A stretch of DNA of 64,000 bases. It comes from Epiperipatus broadwayi. Its lineage: Eukaryota; Onychophora; Udeonychophora; Euonychophora; Peripatidae. Below the pieces are notes generated by a model, which saw only the letters and a program-made list of their open reading frames with translations, had not been told where the DNA came from and did not search any database. Where the stretch lies: NCBI GenBank assembly GCA_028023455.1, contig JAQFVV010012508.1, positions 3,465,877 to 3,529,876 on the forward strand, read 5' to 3'. Positions within the stretch are counted from its first letter, which is position 1. Every line of letters starts with the position of its first letter. Positions 36,515 to 49,420 of the stretch are shown in pieces. The position numbers and the translations under genes were made by a program.

Positions 36515-36829
36515 AAAACAGATTTAATTGTTTATTATATATTCTTTATTAAATGGTTTCTTATAAAACAACAATTCTTAGTTTTTTTTTTTTCATGAAG
36601 TACCACCATAAGACTTAGAAAACTCACTAGATCCTTTGATGTGTAAAAACGAGCACCTCCCCCCAATCTAGACTCAGACGATCATGAGAAATATTAACAG
36701 TATTGTATACTTAAGTATTACAGACTTTAAAAAATTAAGATAATCTTATTTAAAACGCTAATCATTGCGTATAGTTATTGAAAAACAATTACTGAAAAAT
36801 GTTTGGTTTGTAATGCGTGCCACATTTAG

Positions 36830-37630
36830 TGTTTTCCCGAAGGTTTGTGATGATGGTGTATTTATTGTTTGGACTATTTCCATCATCTAATATGAGTATT
36901 GAATGTCTTTAGAAAAATTTAACTATTTAAATATTCCAAATAAATTCAACTGTTAATAATGGCACATCAAACAGATTAGTATATATGCACAATGTTTCCT
37001 CTTTATTTATCATTATATATTTTTTATTAAATTTGCTTTACTTGCTAGTTTTCTTTACGTCGGCCGCTGTGCATTATTGTAAAATTTATTAAATGTTTTT
37101 TTTAAATGTTAATTAAATGTTATATATAATATAAATAAAGTGTCCGTTAATTAGTATATGCACAACGTTTTGAGAGGTATTATTCTCCCCTATTCTTCAG
37201 GTGTCACTGGCCTGACCTGTGACAGAACTAGCATGGGATTCAAACTTGGACTTAGATTTTCTTGAGTATTGAATTTTAAGACAGTGCTCTAACCAATTGG
37301 CCATCCTGCCAGCTTACAGTATTACCTTAAAATTAAATACTCAAGAATCTAAAGATCCAGGTTCGAATCCCATGCTAGTATTGTCACTGGTCAGTCCAGC
37401 ACCACCTGAAGAAGAGGGGGGGGATAATATATCTCAAAACGTTGTGCATATACTAGGCTGTTTGGTGTGCTATTACTAACAGTTGAATGTATTTGGAATA
37501 TTTAACTAAAGTTATTTTTTTCTAAAGACATTCAATACTCATATTACATGATGGAAATAGTCCAATATAAAAAAAAAATACAACTAAAATACCATCATCA
37601 CAAACCTTCAGGAAAATAGTATTTAGTAAT
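36830..37630. mobile_element. PLE terminal-repeat foldback
   Basis: A - oriented pLTR (about 36830-37003 and 37151-37310) meets a + oriented pLTR (37312-37630). The centre holds the tRNA-like A-box region (accaattggccatcctgcc). The + arm has the B-box ggttcgaatccc at about 37360 and the core cacctgaagaagagg ... ctcaaaacgttgtgc. The - arm is interrupted by 147 bp at 37004-37150. Confidence 0.75.
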
Positions 37631-37899
37631 TAACAAGTCTGAGAAGAGTCATATAAATTAGTTTTTAAACCAAGTGATAGCCTTGTATATGTTGTGAAGT
37701 GTATTTTGGATTTTTCAAAATAATTTTACAATTTCTTATATAACAATCACAATTTATGAGATATAGTTAATAATTGTTTTCATGTCAATATATTTTAATG
37801 GCCTTGCTATAGCTTTTCAAGTTTATGGGACTGGAGACTGTGTGGGCCTGCAGGTATTGCCTTCCTTAGCAACTCAGTAATTACATCACTGGAGTAGTT

Positions 37900-38370
37900 T
37901 TGGATCTAAGAGCACGTGAAGTTGGTTTTATATCAATTCTGCCCATAGAATGGTGGTGATTTTTTTAAAAAAACAGTGACCTCAAAATGTATAATAGTGA
38001 ACTGGGTTCATATCTATATGACTATATAGATAAAAGAGCTTGGATTGAAACATTATTGTGTTTTCATCTTGGGTTTATAGATTTATAGTTAACTAAATAG
38101 GTAAAAGGTGGCGGATAGAGAACTGCATTAGATTTTAAGATCTAGGTGTAGTGCTCTCTGATCTGAGCCTCCTTATTGATAAAAGCTACAAGCTAGAAAT
38201 TAGTCTGGGGATATTGGATGAGTAGGCACTAGATAGGGATTTTATGCACAAACCTTCGTGCATCTATTGATTACTAAAGCTTGCACAGGGTGGCACTACT
38301 GTATGGAAAGTTTCCTACTGTTTTAACAGCTTGTATAAGCATAGGGAATAGTGATCATATGATGTTTAGA
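37900..38370 (+). mobile_element. Family B copy with upstream leader
   Basis: The leader (gttaactaaataggtaaaag) matches 11.3 kb, followed by agatctaggtgtagtgctctc and a mutated core (TTGATAA, GAAATTAGTC). It ends gatcatatgatgtttag. Confidence 0.6.
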
Positions 38371-38599
38371 TACTCGTAGTAATCGAATCCAAAAGAATAA
38401 TTTGATATGTTAAGATTTTTTTTTTTGACTCTGTAAATTTTTTATTATATTTTAATTTATTTTGTTTCAGTTTTCTGCATTTTTAAAATAAAAATTTTTT
38501 TGTGCGTTTTTAAAAAATAAATATATTTATTTAATACATATTTTTCTTATTGTTATCAATTGCTTTCTTCAGTAGGTAAGTTTATAATAACTAGGTCAC

Positions 38600-39983
38600 T
38601 GCAGGACAAAGGCTTTTCCAACAGCCCGTCCGAGAATAATCGTGAAAAAGAAAGCGGTCATCATCAGGTTTCCTAATTTCTGTTGATGAGAGTTTGAGTG
38701 GTTTTCTATTATTATTTTATCCGTTAGCTAGATGTCCATATATTGCGAAATATTGAATGGTTATAGGTGGTCACTTGAAAGAAAATTCCTAAGCGTCTTA
38801 AAAATAATTTCATTTAGTCTGGATTCGATACGATAATCGATGTACTATCCTATAACACGAGCCTATTCTAAATATTTGAAAATGATTTTAAGGCTTGTTT
38901 TAGGTGATAAAATTGATCGGATAGAACTTGAAGAACAATATTACCAAACTTAAATATCATATATTTATTTATATTAACATGAATTCTAAACGGCAAACTT
39001 GGGAAACTTGTCCAACACATATTTCTTACTTTATTTGTCTAAGATACATAAAGCACGTGTATTTGTTTACATAGTCTGTTTTTCTTAAAACTTTACCTAT
39101 TAGCGTTAGGTTTCCCCCTTTTTGTTTGAATTCATGAGATTATGAAAACTTGTTTTAACTTTCAGTTTATAATAATAATAGAAAATGTAGTACTATTAAG
39201 AAAGATAATAAGAAAACCCACTTTTTATCTAGCATCTCGTTGCTTTAGTAAATTATGATGTGCCATATTTATTTAATATAAAGATTTATTAAAGATTGAA
39301 TGTTTCATTATATTTGTGTCAAGAGAACTTATACAATTTTAAAATAAATTAAATTTTTTATTATTAGTTAATATTTTTCTTAAAGCAATTCAGAAGCATG
39401 TCGCAAATAAAAAAGTTATTGTAATTGTTTTTAACGCTTCGGCCAATCCAAAGCTAAGACAAACGCAATTTTTTCCTCCACTCTTTTAATTTACGATTTT
39501 AATCCGTCTGCTACAAATTTAATCAAACTATAGCAATAATTAATTAATTAAAACGATAATTACGAAGATTTATTTCTAATATTAAAATATTACATTTTCA
39601 CTATGTTTATATTGTTATCAATTTGGATTTAATAGTGATGGAAAAAAACGTTTGGCATCAGTTTATCTTTATTCCGACTTAGTCCGGATTATCTTGTGAA
39701 ATTAAATTTTTGATATTTTTTTTTTATTTTTAAAGTTTTACGCAAACTTTTTTTTCCCATACAAAACGATTTAATTATCTACATGTGCATATGTTTACAA
39801 ATTAGCTTTTTTTTAAAAAAAAAAATATATATAGGCAACAGCAAAATGCTTCAGCGAGAACGAAGAGTTGAGAAATCGCAGTCTGCTATTACTGATATCC
39901 CACAAGTCTTTTCGTTATTCGCCATTTTGGTTCGCACTTCAAAACTAACTTTAGTATTACTGGGGAGGGCCTCGTGTCGAAAC
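38600..39983 (+). promoter_or_regulatory. Probable promoter and 5' UTR of the GALNT2-like gene
   Basis: This is a repeat-free stretch directly upstream of the first coding exon. From about 39850 to 40110 CpG dinucleotides become noticeably frequent (for example gcgagaacga, ctcgtgtcga, gcggcgtaac), while most of the window is nearly CpG-free. That pattern is typical of an unmethylated transcription start in a genome with sparse methylation. No TATA box or initiator can be assigned with certainty in such AT-rich DNA. The start site is inferred to lie within a few hundred bases upstream of 39984. Confidence 0.4.
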
Positions 39984-40076
39984 ATGCGGCGTAACCTCAA
40001 ATTACTTACGATTTTTGGATCAATATGGGTCATGGGAATAGTATACTATATGTACAAATTAGGAACGACGGAAGAG
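39984..40076 (+). CDS. First coding exon of a GALNT2-like polypeptide N-acetylgalactosaminyltransferase
   Basis: This partial gene encodes 31 codons starting MRRNLKLL and ending GTTEE, directly followed by a consensus donor (gaagag, then gtaagt), so the intron is phase 0. The peptide is a type II membrane anchor: a short basic cytosolic tail (MRRN), then a hydrophobic span at about residues 5-24 containing LWV/IWV-like and YYMY motifs, then the start of a polar stem. Length, tail, the V.GI.YYMY pattern and the position of the exon end resemble the N-terminus of GALNT2-type enzymes, Golgi transferases that start mucin-type O-glycosylation by adding GalNAc to Ser/Thr. The catalytic and ricin-like lectin domains would lie in exons beyond the window. 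The start is chosen because it matches the family start and has A at -3. An in-frame ATG at 39846 would add 46 residues and is more likely in the 5' UTR. CpG content here exceeds the surroundings. Confidence 0.7.
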
Positions 40077-42744
40077 GTAAGTGTTTTACATTTTTCAATT
40101 CTTTTTAGTACGTTTTATGCGGCTAGGCCTACGTTATATATATATTTTGACCGTCTATATTTTATTCACTACATTAGATTCTTATGCGCAACGTTCCATG
40201 CATTTATATTTTCACATTTTATACTGTAAACAGATTACGAAATCAATTTTATAGTGGAAGGTTTCAGTAATTTTATGTTGCAAATTTATTTATTAAATAT
40301 TAAATGGGTTAAGTTCTCCATTCTAATCGTAGTTGCAATATTTACAATGATAAGATAATATTTCATATTGTTTAGCTATTAAATACATACCTTTAAGATA
40401 ACCAACTTATATTTGCTTTTAATTTTTATAAGAAAAGTTTCTAACAAAAAAAGAAAATACATTAGTTATACATCTAATCCTTTCTCTAAAGATTGTCTTC
40501 TGGAAATTCAGAATTGCTCGTTGTTTGTCTTAATCCATTTAAATTTCATTATTATTTTTGTTAAAAAATTAAAGTTATTTGCGTGATTATTAATCTTCAA
40601 TAATTGTTATTTATTTATAGTGATTAATAATTTTCTTTTTAAAAACATTTCGCTTAAATTATGTGTAATAGGTAGGGAAGAGGAATTTTTAACTGGTTTT
40701 TGCTTTTTATCGTTCGTTTTGCGTGAGACTGTTTACTAGCTAAAAATCGCTTGGTCAGTTATATCCGAATTATTTAAAATTAAATTTAAAAATGTTTGCT
40801 TTATTAATATTATGGATTATATTAAATTTTCTTACTACACGTGTTTTTAAAGTTGTTTATTTTACACGTGGATTTGTGATGATTTTTAAAAGTAAAGTGC
40901 ATTTCAATCTTGAAAAACTTGTTTATAGCCATTGACATGTATAATTAATTATGTTCTGTAAAAATTAAATGTATTAAACCAATAGATGTGGAGGAAAGAA
41001 TCGTTGGGGAGGAGCTATTTGTTTTTTAATTAAAGTATAAAATAATAGCATATATATACTGTAACACTTAAAAACCGCAGTTTGTTGTTATGGAAACACG
41101 CCTTCAAGCTTAAAACTTGATGCTTTTGTAAACTAGGAACTATTTATCTGAGTCATTGATGAATCTGCGGAATGAACTATACTAAGTGTTATTAAATATA
41201 TTTTAAAAATAAAAAGAATTATAAGTGGCGCTCGAATTTATTTAACCCTTTCAGTGAGAATATGTTTAAGTTGTACATTTAGTTGTAAGATATGCATTTT
41301 CACACATTGTTTTATTTATTTATTATGTTAAATTTCTATTTATTTTTATGATTATTATTGGTACGACCATGAAATAAATAACGTTATTTTAATTCTTGTA
41401 TTTTTTCGCTCTCTGGATCTGGGAAAAAAAAATTATAACAAATTTATTTAAGGAAAAATGACATTAAGTTAAATTTTTATATTATAATTAGATCAAAAAT
41501 ATCTTTTAAGTAAGTTTCTTTTCTTGTACAATATATACGATCACGCAATCCATGTGTGTGTGTATTTTTTTTCTCAATATGTGGTTTAAGTTTTGTAGTT
41601 TATAATCGTGTTTACAAACGTTGTTTTTTTTTTTTCTTAAAATTTATTTGTATATTCTAAATGATAATATTTATAATAAGATGTTCATACAATTTATATT
41701 ATTTATTTAGTGTATGGATTTTTGTTTTGTTTCAAATCATAAATTTATTGATTAAAAAACAATGATTACATCAGTAAAATTGGACTTACACAGTAAGCAT
41801 AAGTCTGTTCCTATGTCTAAACAATTCTGCTGGGCATAAGATTGATTTTAGTTTAAATAGTGACCAAGTTGCAGCAAATATATCTGGCTAGCATGTTATT
41901 TCTTTTATTTTTTCTAGCTTGTGGTGGAACGTGTTGAGGTTTTGTTTTGCATTGTAGTCGAAATTGAATTTACATCTGATGTGCCAATATGCATACAAGC
42001 TAAATGTCCCTGCTCTTATTGTTGAGATTGCATTTTTACCTGGAGAATTTTTGCCATTGTTATATCATAAAAGAATCCATAGAAGAATATTCTAACCAAG
42101 AGATGGATTCATTAATGATTTTATTAAGTCCTTTAATTCCAACAGGTATCTATAGATTTGATAATCATTAACTAAATGATTGTTTATTGTTTATTAAATT
42201 CTCCTTATAAAACAGATGAGAATAACAACAATGGATTGTTTTTAAATCTCTCCAGGAGTGTTTATGAAGAGTAAATACAACTAGCTTTACTATTAGATCT
42301 GAAAAATGAAGCAACTTTCTTTGGCATCTCATAAGAACTTCATTTTTTATGTTATAATTCATTGGTTATTTGAAAAGATTCTTAGTTGAATGTCCAGAAA
42401 GTATTTTAATTTGAGAAGTCTTACAAAGTGAAAATATATCTTGAAAGATGGATAAGTTCTCTCATAACTGATGGAGAATTATGTGATATAACAGGATGCC
42501 ATTTGTAAGGGAATAAGCTTGAGTATGCTAGTAATATTTCTTATGAAAATATTTAATTGGATATACGGAAGTTTAATATAGGCACTTTTTCGTCAAACAA
42601 GGACACTATTTACCTGCAGAATATAATAATATTGAGGAAGCTATCCATAAATAATTTCATCATTATCCCTATTAGTGACAGGCAGCTTTCCAAGGTTTTT
42701 TTTTAGAAATTATTTTAATCTAATCTTAAGTAGATGAGAAAAAT

Positions 42745-43110
42745 AAATTAGATTATAGACCTGAAATTTGAACACTTAACAGAAAGAAGTTCAAAGACTT
42801 CATTCACCCAACGAAGAATGGTGAGATATATGTTAAGAGCAACAAGGAAGGATTGAATGCAAAATACTTGGGTGACGCCATCAAAAGAATTAAAGAGTCT
42901 GAAGTGGAGCTGGGCTGGGATTATTGCAAGAAGTGATGATAATGGATTAACAGATGAAGTCTTAAACTGAATCCCAAGCAATTTAAGACCTAGGAAGAGA
43001 CCATGTTGTCAGTGGGTTGTGGAGATTAGAAGCTATGGATTGGAAAAAGTGGATTACACTTGGAGAAACCATCCTGCAGTAGTTCAATAATAGTTGAAAA
43101 TGATAATGAT
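42745..43110 (+). pseudogene. RTE LINE 3' remnant
   Basis: Parallels the end of the 20-22.7 kb copy: catcaaaagaattaaagagtctgaagtggagctgggctggg..., later aggaagagaccatg, ggagattagaagctatgg, tggattacacttggagaaac and catcctgcagtag. Several indels. 5'-truncated. Confidence 0.75.
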
Positions 43111-45049
43111 AGATCAAGCTTATTCCTAAGTAGCATAGATTAAGATTATGTTTCATTCTATTATTGCAAAAGGTTATATTCAGATTATGAGTTATTTCCC
43201 TTTAGTTTAGAACAAAAATTGAGCATACTTTTTTTGTTAGATTAGTAATAATACTCCAGTCTTTGAAAATCTATTTCTACACTTTTTGTATTTTTATTAA
43301 GATATTTTTCTATTTTTGGAAAGGATCTTTTTTGTGAAGTCAAAGCAACGATATTACCATAGACAGATTTTCTGCATGGAATTTAACCGATAAGCTGAAT
43401 TTATATCTGCATTTAAGGATTTTAGAGACTTATTAAATTATTTTTTCAAACAAAACCATTAATTGTGTTTACATCAAGAACATATACAATCTGTAAAACA
43501 TTGATTGATAATGTAATTGAGTTTTTTTTTACATGTATGTTTTTTCTGTTCTCTTAGTATGATTGTTTTCCCCTTTACATCAAATAATTGCATTAACTGT
43601 TATAAATCATTCATTTTACTTTGTATAATCAATAAAATTTACATTTACTATGCGAGTTGAGAATATAATAGTTAAGCAAATATTATTTTTTAAGATTCAG
43701 GTATGAAATAAAGTTATATGTATTATATATAATAATATCTCCATCATATATATTAACATTATTTTTTCTTTTCTATCCTGAATTTGATTCATACTAAAAA
43801 CTCCACCAGCATTCACCAATTTCTTTTTTTAAAAAGTTATTTTATTTGAATCAAAACTCGTTATTGCTATCTGCTGGCGAATGTTTTAGCTATTATATGT
43901 GGTCCTTGTCAGGGATCTCTTAACTAAAAAAATATATGAAATAAAAATCTTATTAATTTTTGGATCTTAACATCATATGTACTTATTTTTTATTGTACAT
44001 GCTTATCACATATTAAAAAGATACATTAAAATTATAATTTAAAAAACTACAGCTTTAAAAACCATTGTGAATAAACATTGTTTTACTTTGCATATTTAAA
44101 ATTCACTGTTGTTGTTTTTTTTCATTTTTATTATTTTCATTTTAAGCAAACTTTTCTTTTAATTCTAAATTCATTTTTTTGGTTACTTCTTTATCTTTCC
44201 AATTTATGTATTTATTCTTATAAACATATATTTTTCCTATTTATTTTATTTGAAATTGTTTTTTTATTTTATATATATAAGTATTCCTTAATCAGTATTT
44301 CTTTATAATATTTTTATATTGTCTATCATTTTGATATTATATTTATAATGTCTACATCCCTTTGTGGGCAAACATGCAATGAAATTTTTGTCATTTAAAT
44401 GTTTCATTCTAGTTTTTAATATATTTTTCATTATTCTATTATATTGTGTGTAAATATAACTTTTAATAGCACAAATAAGTTATCTTTACATCTATTACCT
44501 GAAGCTTAATTTAATATTAAGAGGGGGTTAAATATGAGGCCGTCTTCCCCTCTAATTAGTTAGAATGATTTCAGAATAGCTTACAGTTGTCTTGAAATTA
44601 TGTTAGTATATATAAAGCATGCTCTGTATGATATATATTTATTCAATTTTACATTGTGTACACTATTATATATTTTCCATTTATATTACCCATTCTATTA
44701 ATTTTGTTTCTATTTAATAATATTCTTAAACATATCTTATTTTTATATAACATTTTATCCCTACTTTCAGTTTCTCTTTATATTTTTAATTTATATTTTG
44801 AATTATTTTATTAACAATCATTGATCTATTACTATTATTCTTTTTTTTTTGTTTTTTTTATCTTGTCAGTTTATTAATCAAACTTCTTAGACTATCATTA
44901 TCAATTGCCTCAATTTTCATTTTTATTAATTTCCACTTTTATCAATTTATTGTTTGAAGATGTGCCTATCCCCTATCCGATTATTTGGAATGCTAATTTT
45001 TCTGTGATTGTTTTTGTTAGAAACCAATTTGTTAACAACTAATAGAATA
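43111..45049. other. No gene seen (intron)
   Basis: Low-complexity AT-rich sequence. The frames are Phe/Tyr/Ile-rich and non-coding in character. Confidence 0.55.
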
Positions 45050-45245
45050 TTTTACCATCACATGATCACCATCTCAGATCCAAGGCTCCTCACTGATGAA
45101 GGCCATAAGCCAGAAACTAGTCTTGGGATATTGGCTGAGTAGGCACTAGATGGGGATTTTATGCACAAGCCTTCTGGCATTCATTGATTACTCTGGTTGG
45201 CACAGGGTAGCATTACTATATGGAGAGTTTTGCCTTGTTTAATAG
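45050..45245 (+). mobile_element. Family B copy, right arm
   Basis: The left edge is the terminal catcacatgatcaccatctc fused directly to the arm. It contains an intact core at about 45086-45132 (cctca, CTGATGA, ggccataagcc, GAAACTAGTC, ttggg). The right end is ggagagttttgccttgttt. Confidence 0.7.
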
Positions 45246-47084
45246 AATATTTCTTTTCTAAATATTTACATTTCTATGCATATTATGTTATTTCTGTATA
45301 ATTTTTTTATTGTAATATCAGTGAAATTGATTTGTCTTTCTTTTTTATTTTCAATTTTGTTGCATTAATGTATTTAAAAAGCATATCCCTATGGATATTA
45401 TTTGCTCCAAATATTATAAAGTACTCATCCCCCCATATATAACTTAAACTGCTACTCATTCTTTATCCGTTTATTTGTTTCTAATAATCATTATATTTAA
45501 AAATTATATCACTAATATACTCTTCATATTATTATAATCTATTTTTATCTCTTTAATCTGTATCCATAATATATTGTTTATTTTTCATTAATGTTCACAT
45601 CTACATTTGCATATACATATCCAATTTAATAAATCTTAGGTTTTTATATTTCTTAATAAATAAACTTCCTTATCCTATATAGAAGAATTGTTAATTTTCA
45701 TGATTCATGCTTTTGAAAAAGTTAGCACACATCCATTTTAATATTTTTTCCAAATATGTATGTATTTTATTTATAATTACTCTAAATAATATATTTAATT
45801 TTTGCATTTTGGCTGTTTATATATCATTGTGGTCCATATAGTTATTCAATTATTTTTTTATATATTGGTAGTGATGAAAATCAATCCGACTGGTAGAGTA
45901 GTTGATAATGATAAGTATATTTTAACAGATGCTTGAAGAAAAGGGAAAGAAAATCATTTAATTACAATAAATGGTCATTTTTTCAAAGAAAGATACATTT
46001 TTTTTGGTTCCCCCCCATCTTTCTTCCATCCCTTCATCCCTTTTTTTCTAAACCCAAGAAGAGATTGAAAAGAGCAATAAAAGTTTGCCAAAAAATAAAA
46101 AAAGGCCAGCCAATGAAAATTAATACTAAGACGTTTTAGATTATACATTGAATTTAAAAATGAAGTTAGAGTAGTATTACTACAATAAATCACCATTTTT
46201 TTTTTAAAAAAATCTTTTAATTGATCAATTAGTCATCTCAGTACATCTTAATGATATCAAAGCAATGTTTAAAGAGCCGATCAAAGAGAAAATAAAAATG
46301 TAGATAGCTGACTAGATTGATACCAATTATAATTATATTTTTTTAAATGGAACATTTGAAGTTGTGAAAAAATAATGAAAGTTAGGGCATTAGAGTATTG
46401 GAGAATTTATTTAGTCAAGCATGAAAAATTATTATTTATATCAATAACCACCAAAAATAAAAATGGTCAGAAGATAGCAATAAAGATATAGTAATAATTT
46501 TGTTAAGTGAAAACACTAAAAAAAAAACCTACATAATTGATCAATCTTTATTGTAATCTGAAAATTATTAAATGAAGTAGTCAGAAAAATTATTTTTTAT
46601 AATTTTTATTGTAATCGTTATATTAGAAAGTCATTGTCTGATTAAAATGAATTGATATCTAGTATGGAATATTCCTCTAACAAACGCAAGGCACAGAGAT
46701 GCAGACATTTAATCTAAAGCAAAGTTTTTATTGTAAGTCAATATTTATGGTATAGTATTTATTTTAAAGGGTTTTGTGATACAACTGTAGTGCAGTTGAT
46801 TACCATAACTGTGACCCCGGATCAGATATTGGGTAAATTTTTCCAAGCTAAAAAAATTTTTTTTTGTTGACTTGTAAATTGATATTTAGTCATTCTTAAG
46901 GAGAGAGTAAAACAAGGAAAGAAAAATGCTCAAACTTTTTCAACATACAATTAGTAAACCCTTCTCCTGCAGGCGACTATTTAAAGCTGTTTACTAATTT
47001 GTTTATTTGTATTATTGCTCGTTATAGGATTAATTAAAAATTATATAAAAGTGAAGAGCTTATAAATTATTTTGTTTTAAAGAT
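45246..47084. other. No gene seen (intron)
   Basis: AT-rich. A 68-codon basic frame at 45933-46139 has no recognisable domain. A tRNA-like B-box was not found. Confidence 0.5.
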
Positions 47085-47103
47085 TTATTAGGTTATTGTT
47101 TTC

Positions 47104-47488
47104 CTGAAGATTTGTGATGATGGTGTTTTAGTCGTATTTATATATTGGGCTATTTTCATCATCTAATATGAATTGATTGTCTTTGGAAAAATTTAACTTT
47201 ATTTAAATATTCCAAATACATTCAGCTGTTAGTAATAGCACATCAAACAGGTTAGTATATATACAACATTTCGAGAGGTATTATTCTCCCCTCTTCTTCG
47301 TGTGGTCAGGCCAGCAGCCCTGAAGAAGAGGGGAGAATAATACCTTTCAAAACATGCATATACTAACCTGTTTGATGTGATATTACTAACAGTTGAATGT
47401 ATTTGGAATATTTAAATAAAGTTACATATTTCTAAAGACATTCAATACTCATATTAGATGATGGAAGTAGTCCAATATATTAAAACAA
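47104..47488. mobile_element. PLE terminal-repeat foldback with 19-bp TSD
   Basis: Left arm (-) and right arm (+) of the pLTR meet at cttcgtgtggtcaggccagc. Each arm carries the cctgaagaagagggg core and a cctctcgaaa/cctttcaaaa partner strand. The flanking 19-bp repeat ttattaggttattgttttc lies at 47085-47103 and 47489-47507. The tRNA-like part of the pLTR is absent. Confidence 0.78.
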
Positions 47489-48834
47489 TTATTAGGTTAT
47501 TGTTTTCTTTTCTTCATTTATTTATATTATTAATAATATCTGTTGTAGTAGCTTATATAATTGATTTAATTATGTTTAATATTTTTTTATTGTTAAAAAA
47601 ACTGTTTTGTTCATTAGAATTTCAACCTTAATTATTAAATTTATTAACTTTTTTTAATTTAATTGGAAATTTGTGATTCAATTATAAAAATCTTTCAACT
47701 ATATTTTATATTTTATATAATTTTTAATGTATATGAAATAAGTTGATAATTGAATATAATATTGACTTAAATAATGTAAAGTATACCAAGTAACTTATGT
47801 GATATTATATATATATATATGATGTTATTGATGATGGATGGAGGATTTTATTATTGGTCGTGTAACTCTGTGGAGTGTTCTTATCTTAGGTACTGCACTA
47901 ATTCACTTTCAAATTTTTATATATACCAGCCTCTAAGTTTCAAAAAAAAGAGCAAGACATAACTTTCAAGATTTCATATTTATCAGCCTCTAAGTCTCAA
48001 AGAAGTCTCTGCATCTCAAAAAATCCTATTGAAAATGGTTTCAGATTGCAATAATTTATTATGTAGGATTTTAGGTAGCTTATAGTGTTTAAAGTGAGGT
48101 GGCCTTCCTGGTTTGTTCACACTACATTATGTAATTATTTGTACAGTGGTTGGATTCTCTATCTATCCCAGGAGTATGGGTTACTATTAATTCAATTATT
48201 AAATGCCAATCAGATCTCTGGAAAAAGAGAATTAATTACATGGATTAATATATAAACTTTACTTTAAGCTTGTATATGTAAGAAAACAAAAAGTGAATGA
48301 AGAAAGTGATTATACAAGCATGAATTGGATAGAAATGGGGTTTAAAGTAGAGGAAATAAATTAGACTAGACAGATGGTGAGATGATCAAGGTCAAAGAAA
48401 GGTAGGTCAGGAGTAATAGGTAACTGTGAAAGGTCGCATGGAAAGGGAAATAATGTGAGGCTTATTTTATGAAATAAAAAAGTTTACACTTTTTTATGTT
48501 ATAAGAAGAATATGATCAAGAAAAAGATCAGTACTCAACTGAAAGAGCCCAGAGAATTGAGAAGATAATCATGTCAGTCCAAATGTAGCAAATGCTGCTA
48601 AGCAAAATATACTAAAACAATCAGCAAGCAGGGGAAATATATTAAAGAGAATAGAAGACAATCAATAGATGTTGGTGAAGATGGAGGAAATTGAACAAAA
48701 AGGAGAGAATCAAAATATGAATGAGTGTTTAGGCTTCTATGCAGAATAACACTCCAAAAATGGAAGAGGATAAGAAGGATCAGGAGAAGAAAATAAAAGA
48801 TACTATGTAGTTGTCCAAGGTATATATCAAATGG

Positions 48835-49420
48835 TAATAAATTTAATCAGCCATTTAAGCTATTGTGCGCTTTTTCACAAGTGTTAAGATTTGCCCATAT
48901 ATAAGCATTTGGGTTGGATTGAATAAGTGGATTCATTTTATTCCTTCCTAAATACTATATCTTGTGTTGTAAGCAGAAGTACTCATTTATTATTATTTAA
49001 CACTCGTGAAAAAGTGCACAATAGCTTAAATGGCTGATTAAATTTATTACAATTAGAAACAGCGCTAAAAATAAATGTTTATTTACATATGTTTAAGAGT
49101 TTCATTTGTGAGTGACGTCTAGTAAATTCTAGATAATTTCATTGGCGTCGTTCATTCAGATATCGTAAACAGTGGTTTAAAGTGAGTAGTCTATCCTCAC
49201 ACTTTCACTTACAGTACTTAAGATTTGCCCATAAGCATTTGGGTTGAATTGAATAAGTGGATTCATTTTATTCTTTCCTAAATACTATATCTTGTGTTGT
49301 AAGCGGAAGTACTCATTTATTATTATTTAACACTCGTGAAAAAGCGCACAATAGCTTAAATGGCTGATTAAATTTATTACAATTAGAAACAGCGCTAAAA
49401 ATAAATGTTTATCAAATAGT
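48835..49420. repeat. Family F repeat: hairpin plus 334-bp direct repeat
   Basis: aatcagccatttaagctattgtgc (48838 onward) is inverted at 48999-49047. The segment starting ttaagatttgccc (48884) recurs at 49218, period 334 bp, again with the hairpin end. The family recurs at 61.5-62.3 kb. Confidence 0.75.

Noticed and set aside
39783-40229. Single-exon 148-codon protein reading through the GALNT exon
   Set aside because: The frame crosses a consensus GTAAGT donor; downstream residues are low-complexity intron translation.
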